Of a stretch of DNA of 28,027 nucleotides, positions 1 through 8,400 are shown one piece after another (within the stretch, counting starts at the first letter, position 1; every line of letters starts with the position of its first letter). The notes beneath the pieces are model-generated. The model searched no databases and was not told where the DNA came from. It was given only the letters and a program-made list of their open reading frames with translations. The translations under genes were made by a program, and so were the position numbers. Source of the DNA: Actinomycetota bacterium (GTDB lineage: Bacteria > Actinomycetota > CADDZG01 > WHSQ01); the NCBI GenBank assembly GCA_016781115.1, contig JADDQX010000011.1:1-28027 (forward strand). Direction: 5' to 3'.

Positions 1-135
1 GCCCGGCCCGACCGCCAGGTAGTACTGCACCAGGTCCATCTTGGTGAGCGCCGGCTCCGGGAAGAACACCTTGTCCGGGTTCGAGATACGAACCTCTTGA
101 CCATCGGCTTCGACGAACTCGTACTTGGTCGGCAC
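1..135 (-). CDS. LigD-type DNA polymerase/primase domain protein (N-terminal fragment)
   Basis: This is the first 45 codons of a minus-strand gene that runs off the left edge. The peptide starts VPTKYEFVEADG and continues through VRISNPDKVFFPE and LTKMDLVQYYLAV, the characteristic N-terminus of the LigD polymerase (archaeo-eukaryotic primase-like) domain. In that family the enzyme fills and extends ends during Ku-dependent non-homologous end joining. The start is the GTG at 133-135. No better in-frame start lies between it and the stop of the upstream phosphoesterase at 158-160, and no clear Shine-Dalgarno is visible. Because the protein begins directly with the polymerase domain, it may be a stand-alone LigD-Pol or a LigD with this domain first; the window cannot tell. 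A Ku gene lies at 20673-21632. Family assignment is firm, domain architecture is unknown. Confidence 0.82.
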   Translation of the reverse strand, partial: MPTKYEFVEADGQEVRISNPDKVFFPEPALTKMDLVQYYLAVGPG

Positions 136-157
136 GAGCGACAGCGTAAGGGTGACG

Positions 158-898
158 CTAGCGGCGGAGCGGGAGCTCGAAGACCTTGTAGGCCGATCTG
201 ATCACCGCGTGAGCGACGTTGTGCACCAGAACGCCCCCCATGGTCCTGCCGCTCTCGGCCCCCGCGTGCGCGTGGCCATGGAAGGCGATGTCTGCCCCAG
301 CCGCGTCGATGGCCTCTTCCAAGAAGTAGCTCCCCAGGAAGGCGAATATCTCGGGTTTCTCGCCCGCAAGCGTCTCGGCGATCGGCGAGTAGTGGAGCAA
401 CGCGACCCGTGCATCGGTGCCCTGGAGCGACCTCAGCTGCTCCTCGAAGGCGCGTGCGATCGCTTCGCTGTGGCGGACGAAAGCCTTCATCTCCGGTTCC
501 CCGAAGTCGCTCCCGCAGGCGTTCCTGAACCCGCCTCCGAACCCTTTGGCCCCGGCGATCCCAATCGCGCGCTCCCGGACCTCGACGACGATCGAGTCCT
601 GTTCCAAAACGACAACGCCCGCTTCTTCCAGGTGCTTCGTCACGAGCTCCTGTTGATCGGAGTGGTAGTCGTGATTGCCGAGCACCGCCACCGTCGGGAT
701 CGGAAGGCCGGCGACCTCAGCGGCGAACACCGCGGCCTCTTCGGCCTCCCCCACCCGCGTCACATCACCAGCGATCAACAGGATGTCGGCCTTCTCCTCG
801 ATGCCGTCCAACTCGCGGGCGAACAGCCCTTTCGAGTCGCGCCCTAGATGGACGTCTGCGACCGCGGCGAGCCGGACGACCTCGGTCGACTCAGCCAT
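158..898 (-). CDS. calcineurin-like metallophosphoesterase
   Basis: A 246-residue soluble protein with the complete two-metal phosphoesterase signature in order: DVH at residues 15-17, GDV at 44-46, GNHD at 74-77, a lone His at 169 in LLHYSP, and GHAHAG at 208-213. These ligands bind the di-metal centre that hydrolyses phosphate mono- or diesters; the substrate cannot be read from the sequence. No signal peptide or membrane segment is seen, so it should be cytoplasmic. The ATG overlaps the end of the upstream nucleotidyltransferase-like gene by 8 bases, which suggests translational coupling. The LigD polymerase gene follows within about 25 bases, so the three are probably one operon. Role in repair or nucleotide turnover is only suggested by neighbours. 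Confidence 0.9.
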   Translation of the reverse strand: MAESTEVVRLAAVADVHLGRDSKGLFARELDGIEEKADILLIAGDVTRVGEAEEAAVFAAEVAGLPIPTVAVLGNHDYHSDQQELVTKHLEEAGVVVLEQDSIVVEVRERAIGIAGAKGFGGGFRNACGSDFGEPEMKAFVRHSEAIARAFEEQLRSLQGTDARVALLHYSPIAETLAGEKPEIFAFLGSYFLEEAIDAAGADIAFHGHAHAGAESGRTMGGVLVHNVAHAVIRSAYKVFELPLRR

Positions 899-1508
899 AG
901 ATCGAACGGTAGAGCTCGGCTATGGCGTCGTCGGGAACGAAGAGGTCGCGGGACTGGGCGTAGATCAAGAGGCTCAGCACCCGCTTCGCGCCGTGGCGCG
1001 CCCGACGAACGACGTAGTCCCAGTGAAGGTCCGCTCCCACGATCAGCGTCATCGCGTCGTGCCAGTAGTGCGCGGTGTCCTCCTCGTGGGCGATCGCCTT
1101 CATCACGAGCAGATCCTCCGCGCTGAGCAGGCGGACCTGATGACCCTTGTACTCCTTCGTCACCGCGCGCTCGAGCATCTCGTCGTCGATATAGAGATCG
1201 CCCTCCGAACGCGTGATGACGTCGACGAGGACGCCTTCTTTCGCCGCTTTGTGCAGCCAGTGCTCGTCGGGGTCCTTCGAGTCGAATCCCGCGGCTTCGA
1301 GTGCGGCCATGGCCTCACCCGCGTCCTCGTGCTTCACCATCAGGTCGAGGTCCTGGATCGGCTTCGGGCGCCCGTAGATCGCTAGCGGCAGTCCGCCGAT
1401 GAAGAGGTACGGGATCCCCGCGCCGTCCAGCGCGTCCGTCGTCTCTTCGAGCACACGAAGGACCGTCGACTGATCGACGTCACCCTTCTCCCACTGATCG
1501 GTCGCCAT
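891..1508 (-). CDS. nucleotidyltransferase-fold protein
   Basis: A 205-residue protein resembling the minimal nucleotidyltransferase / AbiEii-like superfamily. The visible signature is a Gly-Gly in FIGGLPLAIYG (about residues 38-39), followed by QDLDLMV with acidic residues D53 and D55, and a third candidate Asp at about 96 in GVLVDVI. This arrangement matches the metal-binding site of the fold. The second half (from about 115) looks helical and charged. A strong Shine-Dalgarno (GGAAGGAGAG) just upstream supports the ATG at 1508. The stop overlaps the phosphoesterase start by 8 bases. No partner antitoxin-like gene of the AbiE type is adjacent, so a toxin role is not supported. It could equally be a housekeeping or tRNA-modifying-type NTase; the substrate is unknown. 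Confidence 0.75.
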   Translation of the reverse strand: MATDQWEKGDVDQSTVLRVLEETTDALDGAGIPYLFIGGLPLAIYGRPKPIQDLDLMVKHEDAGEAMAALEAAGFDSKDPDEHWLHKAAKEGVLVDVITRSEGDLYIDDEMLERAVTKEYKGHQVRLLSAEDLLVMKAIAHEEDTAHYWHDAMTLIVGADLHWDYVVRRARHGAKRVLSLLIYAQSRDLFVPDDAIAELYRSIYG

Positions 1509-1607
1509 CGCTCTCCTTCCGGACCCGCCACCCGTCGCTACCCGCAGCGAAAAGGGACGAAACGGTACCGCCGCGGAGCGCGATCTGGCGCGGCTGAGGT
1601 GGTCGCT

Positions 1608-1784
1608 CTAGGAGCCTTCGCCTCCTCCGGTTCCCGGCTCCGGGACGCCGTCACGGAAGGCCTCGTCGTTGTGCTCGCTCAGGGATGTATCGGTCGGCTC
1701 GTCGACGCTGACGTTGCCGGGACCCTCTGCCGAAGCTTCAGAGCTCTCCTGGGCCTGTTCGCCCGGCTGGTTCTCCTCTGGCAT
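1608..1784 (-). CDS. small acidic disordered protein (58 aa), unrecognised
   Basis: The ATG at 1782-1784 is preceded by CGGAGGACAGCC, a good Shine-Dalgarno at proper spacing, and opens a 58-codon frame ending in TAG. The product begins MPEENQPGEQAQESSEASAE and is rich in Glu, Ser, Gly and Pro, with no hydrophobic stretch and no Cys. It is therefore expected to be intrinsically disordered, acidic and cytoplasmic. It lies 65 bases downstream of the histidine kinase stop and about 100 bases upstream of the NTase gene, all on the same strand. I do not recognise a family. The ribosome site and its place in the operon are the support; no homology is claimed. Confidence 0.6.
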   Translation of the reverse strand: MPEENQPGEQAQESSEASAEGPGNVSVDEPTDTSLSEHNDEAFRDGVPEPGTGGGEGS

Positions 1785-1849
1785 GGCTGTCCTCCGAGGT
1801 GGTTGAGTTCGAGAGGCTCGAACCTACACGGTGGCTGGCGCAGAGTTCC

Positions 1850-2863
1850 TCACGCGCGCGGGAGATGCACGACCATCCGGCAGCCGCTGGGGCTCCGGTT
1901 CTCGGCGCGGATGTCGCCGCCATGCAGATCGACGATCCATCGAGCGATCGCGAGACCCAGACCCGAGCCGCCGTCGGCTGCCGAGCGCGCCTCATCCGAG
2001 CGATAGAAGCGCTCGAAGACCCTCGCCGTCTCCCCCTCGGGGATCCCCGGCCCCGAGTCGTCAACCTCGATCCGCACGCGCCGGTCCTCCACGACCGCCT
2101 GTACGCGAACGGATGCACCATGCGGCGAATGGCGAACCGCGTTGTCGAGAAGGTTCGCTAGCACCTGATGCACTCGCTCCGAGTCTCCCCGCACCCGCAG
2201 GTCGCCGGGCTCGATCGCTACGTCTAGATCCACCGACTTGAGCCCCGCGTGAACCGCATTCACCGCCGACTCCTTCGCGGCCTGCTCGATCACCGGCTTC
2301 AGCTCGAAAGGGCGTCGTTCCAACGCGAGGGTGCCAGACTCCAGCTTGGAGAGGTCGAGGAGCTGGGTGACCAGCCGTCCTAGCCGCTGCACCTGCTCCA
2401 GCATCGTCTCGAGCGTGCGCGGATCGGGAGGCTCCACCCCGTCGATCAGGTTCTCCAACACCGCTTGCAGGGCGCTGATCGGCGTGCGCAGCTCGTGCGA
2501 GACGTTCGCGATCAGATCCTTCCGCACGCGGTCCACCTCCGCGAGCTCCGTCGCCATCTTGTTGAAGGTGCGGGCCAGCTCCCCCACCTCGTCGCGCGAG
2601 CTGGCGACCACGCGGGGTTGGTAGTCGCCCCGACCCATCGCCTGCGCGGCATGAGCGATCTCTCGCAGAGGAGATGTCATCCCCCGCGCGAGGAACTGCA
2701 CCATCCCTAAGGCGAGCAGCGATGCAACGACGGCGCCGAGCCACAACGGCACCTGGATGCGGACCGCCGCGATCAGCACGAGCACCGTCACCCCTACGGC
2801 GGTAACGATCACCACGCCGAGCTTCGTCTTGATGGAGCTCAGCGGGTCGAGCGGCCTCCTCAG
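1850..2863 (-). CDS. HAMP-containing sensor histidine kinase
   Basis: A membrane sensor kinase of about 337 residues that pairs with the response regulator just upstream. Two TM segments lie at about 14-34 and 38-58 with almost no extracytoplasmic loop. A HAMP linker follows (about 60-112), then the phosphoacceptor motif NVSHELRTP with H123, the N-box NLLDNAVRHS (about 237-246), G1 DDSGPGIP (268-275) and G2 GGSGLGLAIA (298-307). The short loop implies it senses in or near the membrane. The start is uncertain. The conserved N-terminal SIKTKLGVV begins only a few residues after the regulator stop, and no ATG, GTG or TTG lies in the right place. The coordinates assume a CTG at 2861-2863 overlapping the regulator TGA; GTG at 2813-2815 is a poorer alternative that removes conserved residues. 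Confidence 0.9.
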   Translation of the reverse strand: MRRPLDPLSSIKTKLGVVIVTAVGVTVLVLIAAVRIQVPLWLGAVVASLLALGMVQFLARGMTSPLREIAHAAQAMGRGDYQPRVVASSRDEVGELARTFNKMATELAEVDRVRKDLIANVSHELRTPISALQAVLENLIDGVEPPDPRTLETMLEQVQRLGRLVTQLLDLSKLESGTLALERRPFELKPVIEQAAKESAVNAVHAGLKSVDLDVAIEPGDLRVRGDSERVHQVLANLLDNAVRHSPHGASVRVQAVVEDRRVRIEVDDSGPGIPEGETARVFERFYRSDEARSAADGGSGLGLAIARWIVDLHGGDIRAENRSPSGCRMVVHLPRA

Positions 2864-3537
2864 GACGACTCCTTGAACGCGTACCCGACGCCGTGCGACG
2901 TCCTGATCAGGTCGGAGCCGAGCTTCTTCCGCAGCGCGCCCACATGGGAGTCGACCGTGCGAGCGCTTGCCTCGTCCGGATAACCCCATACCTCCGCCAG
3001 CAACTGCTCGCGTGAGAACACGATCCCGGGGCGGGACGCGAGCTTGTAGAGGAGGTCGAACTCGATCGGGGTCAGGTGGACGGTCCCCGTGGCGCGCTTC
3101 ACGACGCGGCGTCCCGGATCGATCTCGATGTCGTGCGTCTTCAGGGGAGCACCGGCGGGAGCGGGGCCTCGCTCTACCCGGCGAAGCAGCACCTGGACGC
3201 GCGCGACCAGCTGCCGGATGCTGAACGGCTTCGTCATGTAATCGTCCGCGCCCACGCCGAGGCCGACGAGCATGTCGGTCTCGGAATCCCGCGCCGTCAA
3301 CATCAGCACGGGCACGGGGCGGTCCCGCTGGATCCGCCGGCATACCTCCAAGCCGTCGAAGCCCGGCAGCATGAGGTCCAGCACGACCAGATCGGGCCGC
3401 GTGCGCAGGCAGAGCTCCACACCCGAGGGACCGTCGGAGGCGACCCGGACGTCGAACCCCTCCTTCGTCAACCTCGCGGCGATGGCCGACGCGATGGCCG
3501 CCTCGTCTTCGATCACCGCTATCGCGTGAGGTCGCAT
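2860..3537 (-). CDS. OmpR/PhoB-family response regulator
   Basis: A 225-residue two-domain regulator. The receiver domain (about 5-118) has the acidic pair E10/D11, phosphoacceptor D54 in VVLDLMLPG, T81 and K103 in MTKPF. The C-terminal half (about 130-223) is a winged-helix DNA-binding domain, with LTPIEFDLL, RTVDSHVGALRKKL and a final RTSHGVGYAF as in PhoB/OmpR proteins. The gene precedes the histidine kinase and overlaps it, so the two form a cognate pair. Its ATG lies inside the last codons of the YjbQ-like gene (19-base overlap), so the operon probably starts at that gene. Target genes cannot be deduced. Confidence 0.95.
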   Translation of the reverse strand: MRPHAIAVIEDEAAIASAIAARLTKEGFDVRVASDGPSGVELCLRTRPDLVVLDLMLPGFDGLEVCRRIQRDRPVPVLMLTARDSETDMLVGLGVGADDYMTKPFSIRQLVARVQVLLRRVERGPAPAGAPLKTHDIEIDPGRRVVKRATGTVHLTPIEFDLLYKLASRPGIVFSREQLLAEVWGYPDEASARTVDSHVGALRKKLGSDLIRTSHGVGYAFKESS

Positions 3538-4034
3538 CGCTCGAGTCTAGGAAGGTTCGACGGCTCAGAGGCCGCCCGCGCGCCGATCGTCTGGAACAAG
3601 ATCGTTCGCTCCTTGGGCTCATCCAGTTCTAGGAGAAAGAGTCGTTGCCAGCGCCCCAACAGGGGAATGCCCGCCGCGACCGGGACAACCTGGGAATTGC
3701 CGCCGACGATCATCTGGAGCACGTGAGCGCGGCCGTTGGCGCGCTCGTCCTCCACGAGGTTCTGCGTCCGGACGCGCAGGTCGTCGTGCGCGTAGTAGAT
3801 GCCGTCCGGCACGAGCACGTCCAACCGCTTCAGGAGGTCCTCCTGCGCGCCCTCCTCCCACTCGTTGATCATCAGTCCGCAGGTGGTGTGGCGACAGAAG
3901 GCGACGCAGAACCCATCTTCGATCTCAGACCCCGACACCGCTCGGTCAAGCTCAGGGGTGAGGTCGATGAAGGCAAGCCGGTGCGGAGCCAGGACGGACA
4001 CGGACGCGGTCTTCACTGTAAGTCTCTCGCTCAT
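3519..4034 (-). CDS. YjbQ/UPF0047 family protein
   Basis: A 171-residue protein of the YjbQ/UPF0047 family; E. coli YjbQ has been reported to have a weak thiamine-phosphate synthase activity, while the true role is unsettled. Visible signatures are CRHTTCGLMINE with H49-T50-T51, NGRAHVLQMIVGG with N100 and H104, the GRWQRLFLLELDEP core with W129-Q130, and the closing ERTILFQTIG. The start at ATG 4034 was chosen because the family begins there; an upstream ATG at 4094 adds 20 non-conserved residues. A TAGCTT -10-like box ends 7 bases before this ATG, compatible with a leaderless message. The last 20 residues run past the normal family end and overlap the start of the response regulator gene. 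Confidence 0.9.
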   Translation of the reverse strand: MSERLTVKTASVSVLAPHRLAFIDLTPELDRAVSGSEIEDGFCVAFCRHTTCGLMINEWEEGAQEDLLKRLDVLVPDGIYYAHDDLRVRTQNLVEDERANGRAHVLQMIVGGNSQVVPVAAGIPLLGRWQRLFLLELDEPKERTILFQTIGARAASEPSNLPRLERCDLTR

Positions 4035-4041
4035 GCCCGCG

Positions 4042-4047
4042 AAGCTA
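4042..4047 (-). promoter_or_regulatory. -10-like box for the YjbQ-regulator-kinase operon
   Basis: On the minus strand TAGCTT ends 7 bases before the ATG of the YjbQ-like gene. That spacing would put the transcription start at or next to the start codon, as in leaderless actinobacterial genes. No convincing -35 is seen at 16-18 bases, so only the -10 is proposed. Confidence 0.4.
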
Positions 4048-4121
4048 GGCCGGTGATGTCGGGGGGCCGCACGAACTTGTGAAGGTTCTGTCAAGCCGCC
4101 GCTGCGTCCCGGTCCCCGCTA

Positions 4122-5381
4122 CTAGGGGCAGCCGCGCAAGGTGTCGGAGCCGTCACCCGGGCGACAGGCATCTCGGCCCGATCCCCCGTCGAGCGCGTCG
4201 TCACCCGCTCCCCCTGACAAACGATCATCGCCCCTACCGCCGTTCAACCGGTCCCCACCCCGGCTCCCTCGGATGTCGTCGGGGCCGCGCCGGCCGGAGA
4301 TCTCGTCCTTGCCGTCGCGTCCAAGCAGCGCGTTCTCCTCGCCGTTCCCGAAGATGACGTCGCTGAAGTCGGAGCCGGTGACGTTCTCGAAGTCCTCGAT
4401 CCGGTCGACCTCCGCACCGACCTCTGCTCGGCCCCGCCCGAGGTCGGCGACGAGACGCTGATCTGCGTTCCCGTAGACGACGGTGTCGCGGCGCGCTCCG
4501 CCGTTGAGCTCGTCCGCGCCACCTCGGCCGTTGATGGTGTCGGTACCGCCGTGGGCGGACAGCGCGTTGGCCTGCTCGTCGCCGAGGATCTTGTCCGCTC
4601 CGTCGCCTCCGATCACGCCTTCGATGTCGAGGACGACATCCGTACCCACTGCGGTCTCAACAGAGGTCGCCTGAAGATCTGCCGTGATGGCCCTGGTGAG
4701 GTCGCGGTACGAGGCGACGTCCGCCACCCCCGGCCCTCCGTTCAACACGTCGTTGCCGCCGCGGCCATCGAGATGATCCTCGGCGTCACCACCGCGTAGC
4801 GAGTTGGCCTCGCCGTCTCCGTAGAGGACGTCCGCGAAGGAAGAACCCGTGACGTCTTCGATCCCCAGCAGAATGTCGCTACCGTCGCCCGCATCGGGAT
4901 CACCGCGAGGTGTGGTCGTACCTGCCGCAAGATCGACCGCGACCGCGGCTCCCGAGCTCTCGTAGCTGGCGGTGTCGCTATCTACTGCTTCGCGGGTGGA
5001 TGTCTCCTCCTCGCCTCCCGCGACCGTGTCATCGCCCTTCTGCCCCGCGAGCTCGTCGTCCCCGTCGAAGCCGCGCAGAACATCCGCATCCTGGCCGCCG
5101 AGAAGGGTGTCGTCGCCGGCCCCGGCATCGATCTGATCCTGCCCGTCGCTGCCACAGATCAGGTCATCGCCCCCACGGCCGAAGATGATGTCGTCGCCGC
5201 CGCGGGCGGCGATGACGTCGCGCCCACTTGTCCCCTCCAGGGTCTCGCCCTCGGCGGTTCCAGAGACTGTCGCCTGGACGCCGGCGCAGGTCGCCTCTCC
5301 TGCAGCCGCGGCCGGCTGGATGACGATGGACCACACCAAGACGGCTGCCGCGATCGACCACCGAGACAGCATCCCCACCAT
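4122..5381 (-). CDS. secreted RTX-like calcium-binding repeat protein
   Basis: A 419-residue exported protein built from glycine- and aspartate-rich RTX nonapeptide repeats (GGxGxDxLx), which fold into Ca2+-binding beta-rolls. After a Sec-type signal peptide (hydrophobic residues about 9-26, Ala-rich cleavage region) comes a repeat block. Three copies of a larger module follow, each with an Asp-Leu strand, an IExVTGS-type motif and then further nonapeptides. The protein ends with a Cys-Cys bracketed DACRPGDGSDTLRGCP, probably disulfide linked. The start is ATG 5379-5381 because GGAGGAGG lies 6 bases upstream and the signal peptide begins there; a 20-residue longer frame lacks support. There is no enzymatic domain and no type I secretion gene nearby. 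Its function may be cell-surface or matrix binding, which is inference. Confidence 0.88.
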   Translation of the reverse strand: MVGMLSRWSIAAAVLVWSIVIQPAAAAGEATCAGVQATVSGTAEGETLEGTSGRDVIAARGGDDIIFGRGGDDLICGSDGQDQIDAGAGDDTLLGGQDADVLRGFDGDDELAGQKGDDTVAGGEEETSTREAVDSDTASYESSGAAVAVDLAAGTTTPRGDPDAGDGSDILLGIEDVTGSSFADVLYGDGEANSLRGGDAEDHLDGRGGNDVLNGGPGVADVASYRDLTRAITADLQATSVETAVGTDVVLDIEGVIGGDGADKILGDEQANALSAHGGTDTINGRGGADELNGGARRDTVVYGNADQRLVADLGRGRAEVGAEVDRIEDFENVTGSDFSDVIFGNGEENALLGRDGKDEISGRRGPDDIRGSRGGDRLNGGRGDDRLSGGAGDDALDGGSGRDACRPGDGSDTLRGCP

Positions 5382-5480
5382 CGCCAACCTCCTCCACGCC
5401 CGTCCCGCCTCCGGCACATCTTGCCGCACCCCCGGCCCCATGTGTCAGAGTCCCGATGAAGCGCGGGAGAGGCTGGTCAC

Positions 5481-8400
5481 GTGGAGCGAAGCGGGAACAG
5501 AGCGACGATCGAGCTCGTCTTGCGCCGTCCCGACGGCGCCGAGCGCGACGTGGCGATGACCTTCTCACCTGAGACGCTCGTGGCGGAGGCGGCCGCAGCC
5601 CTCGCGGCCCACGCCGGTGTCCCGGATGCGACCGAGCTGTTCGTCGCGAGACAACGCCGTCGCCTCGAACCCGACGCGCCCATGGCGGAAGCAGAGCTGC
5701 TCCGCGGCGACGTGCTGTGCCTGAGCGAACCCGGCGCGCCACGGGGCGGACCGGTCGAAGCTCCCGATGACGATGTGCTGGAATTGGTCGCGGTGGGAGG
5801 TCCGAGCATGGGCTCGCGCTGGCCGCTGCCGCCTCACGGCTGCGTGATCGGGAGAAGCCGCGACTGCGACATCACGGTTGAGGACCCCGCTATGTCGCGG
5901 GCGCATCTCCAGATCGAGATCGACGGTTCCTCCGTCCGGCTGACGGATCGGAACTCGACCAACGGGACGTTCATCGATGGCGTCCGCATCTCCGACGGAC
6001 ACCTCCTCGGAGCGAACGACGTGGTGGAGGCGGGAGCGTCCCTTCTCAAGGTCGAGCGAGCAGAGCCTCGAGCGGGCACCCGCGCACCGGTCGCGGACGG
6101 CTGGATCCGCTTCAACCGTCCGCCTCGGCTGAGACCGGGCGCGGTCGACACGGCCCTCGTCATCCCCGCGCCGCCCGCTGCGGCCGAGAAGCCGCGGCTG
6201 CCTCTGGTGGCGGCCGGTATCCCCTTAGTGATCGCGCTCGTGCTGTGGCAGCTGTTCCCCGACAACCCCGGTCTGCTCGTGATCATGGCGCTGTCACCGG
6301 CCATGGCCGTTGCTTCCTATGTCGAAGAGCGTCGGCGCGGTTCGAGACACAGAGGCAGGGACGAGAGCGCGTGGCGAAGGCGCGTTGATGACGTGATCGC
6401 GACTTTGGAAGAGGCGCGCGTGGAAGCAGCTCGGCGTTTGCGAGCCTCCGCTCCCGACGCTAGCGACCTCGAGCGGCGGGCTCATCACGTCGAGCCGTCA
6501 CTGTGGGAGCGGCGGCCGCGGGATGACGACTTCATGCTGCTGCGCACCGGGTGGGGCGACCGAAGCTGGTCTCCCGACCTGCAGCGAGAGCCGGGCGGAT
6601 CCGACGCGCTACGTCGGGAGGTGGAAGAGCGGCTGACACCTGCGCTGGTGCTGCCCTCGGTTCCGCTCACGCTGTCGTTGAGGTCGCCCACCGTCACGGG
6701 GCTCTGCGGTGACAGGCCGGCGGTAGATGCCTTGACGAGGTGGTGGCTCGTTCAGATCGCGACCCTGCACAGCCCCGAAGACGTCTCGGTGGTGGGTCTC
6801 TTCGCAGACGACGAGAGCGCCGCGTGGAGCTGGACCGGCTGGCTGCCGCACACACGCGCGGCCCCCGGTTCTCCTGCGGCGGGCCTGCAGGAGGTGCTGG
6901 GTGTCATCGAGCGAAGGCGATCCGCGGGCGCAAGGGTTTCCACCGAGCTGACCCAGATGGTCGTCATCGTGCGCGGGGGTGTCGATGTCCCCGCATCGTC
7001 GCTCGCGCGGCTGCTCCAAGAAGGTCCGGCCGCGGGCGTCTCGGTCGTGTGGCTGGGAGCTCACCCGGAGGATCTCCCCGGCGAGTGCAGCTCGATCGTG
7101 GAGGTGACATCGCTCTCGGGCGATGTCTCCTCCACCTTCACCGACGGTACGCGAGGACAGACGGGGGCGGCCGAAGGACTCGACGAAGCAACGGCTAGAG
7201 GGATCGCTCTGGCGGTTGCTCCGATACGAGAGGTCCGAGCCGCAGAAGCAAGGCGAACCCTGGCCGACCAGGTCTCCCTGTTCGACGTGCTGGGCGTGGC
7301 GGAGCCGTCGGAGGGATGGGTCACCGGTCGCTGGGCGGCTGCAGATCATGACCTGCGGGCACCGATCGGGCTTGGTCACGACGCGACGGCGACACTGGAC
7401 CTGCTCCACGACGGACCTCACGCGCTGGTCGCGGGAACCACAGGGGCCGGCAAGAGCGAGCTATTGCAGACATGGGTGGCCGCCCTGGCGGCGACCTATC
7501 CGCCGGATCGGCTGAATCTCCTGTTGATCGACTACAAGGGTGGTGCGGCGTTCAAGGATCTACACCGGCTCCCTCACGCCGTGGGGTTCGTCACGGATCT
7601 CGATGGACACCTGGCGGAGCGGGCTCTCGTGTCCCTGAACGCGGAGCTGAAAGGGAGAGAGCGCGCGCTTCGGGCCGTCGCAGCGCGCGACGTGGCCGAG
7701 CTGGAGCACCAGCGTGCTCCGGGAACGCCTCCGCGGCTCGTGCTGGTGATCGACGAGTTCGCCACGCTCGTCAAGGAACTGCCGTCGTTCGTGGATGGGG
7801 TCGTTGATCTAGCGCAGAGGGGCCGAAGCCTGGGCATCCACCTCCTATTGGCCACCCAGCGACCTGCGGGTGTGATCACCGACGCGGTCCGGGCCAACAC
7901 CAACCTCAGGATCGCTCTGCGGGTCGCCGACGAAGCCGACAGCCACGACGTGATCGGGGCGGCTGATGCGGCCCACATCCCGCGACGCGTCCCGGGGCGG
8001 ACTTACGTCCGGCGAGGTCATGGCGAACTCGAGGAGATCCAAACCGCCTTCGGCGGGGTGCCGGTGACGCGTGCAGCTCGAGGGGTGGAAGTACGCGACC
8101 TGTGGTCCGAGCCATCACGATCTCGAGACGCCGCAACAAGTACGAGCCAACTACAACTGCTCGTGCGAGCGATCGCGGATGCAGCCGAGGAAGCGAACCT
8201 GCCTCGGCCGCAGTCACCATGGCTGCCGCCGCTCCCGGCGCCGATCCCGCTCGCGCACCTGCGCCCCCAGGAGAACCTGGCCGTGGTAGGGCTGCTTGAC
8301 GAGCCACAGCTCCAACGACAACGACCGGCGCTGCTCACGCTGGATGACGACGGCGGCTGCATCGTGTTCGGAGCCGCGGGATCCGGCAAGACGTCGCTGC

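Noticed and set aside
891..1508. AbiE-like toxin-antitoxin pair
   Set aside because: Only an NTase-fold gene is present; the neighbours are a phosphoesterase and a small acidic protein, with no AbiEi-type antitoxin or winged-helix domain.
1850..3622. 590-codon open frame spanning kinase and regulator
   Set aside because: Only its 3' part encodes the kinase; the 5' part is an out-of-frame reading of the response regulator gene, with Arg/Gly-rich composition and no domain.
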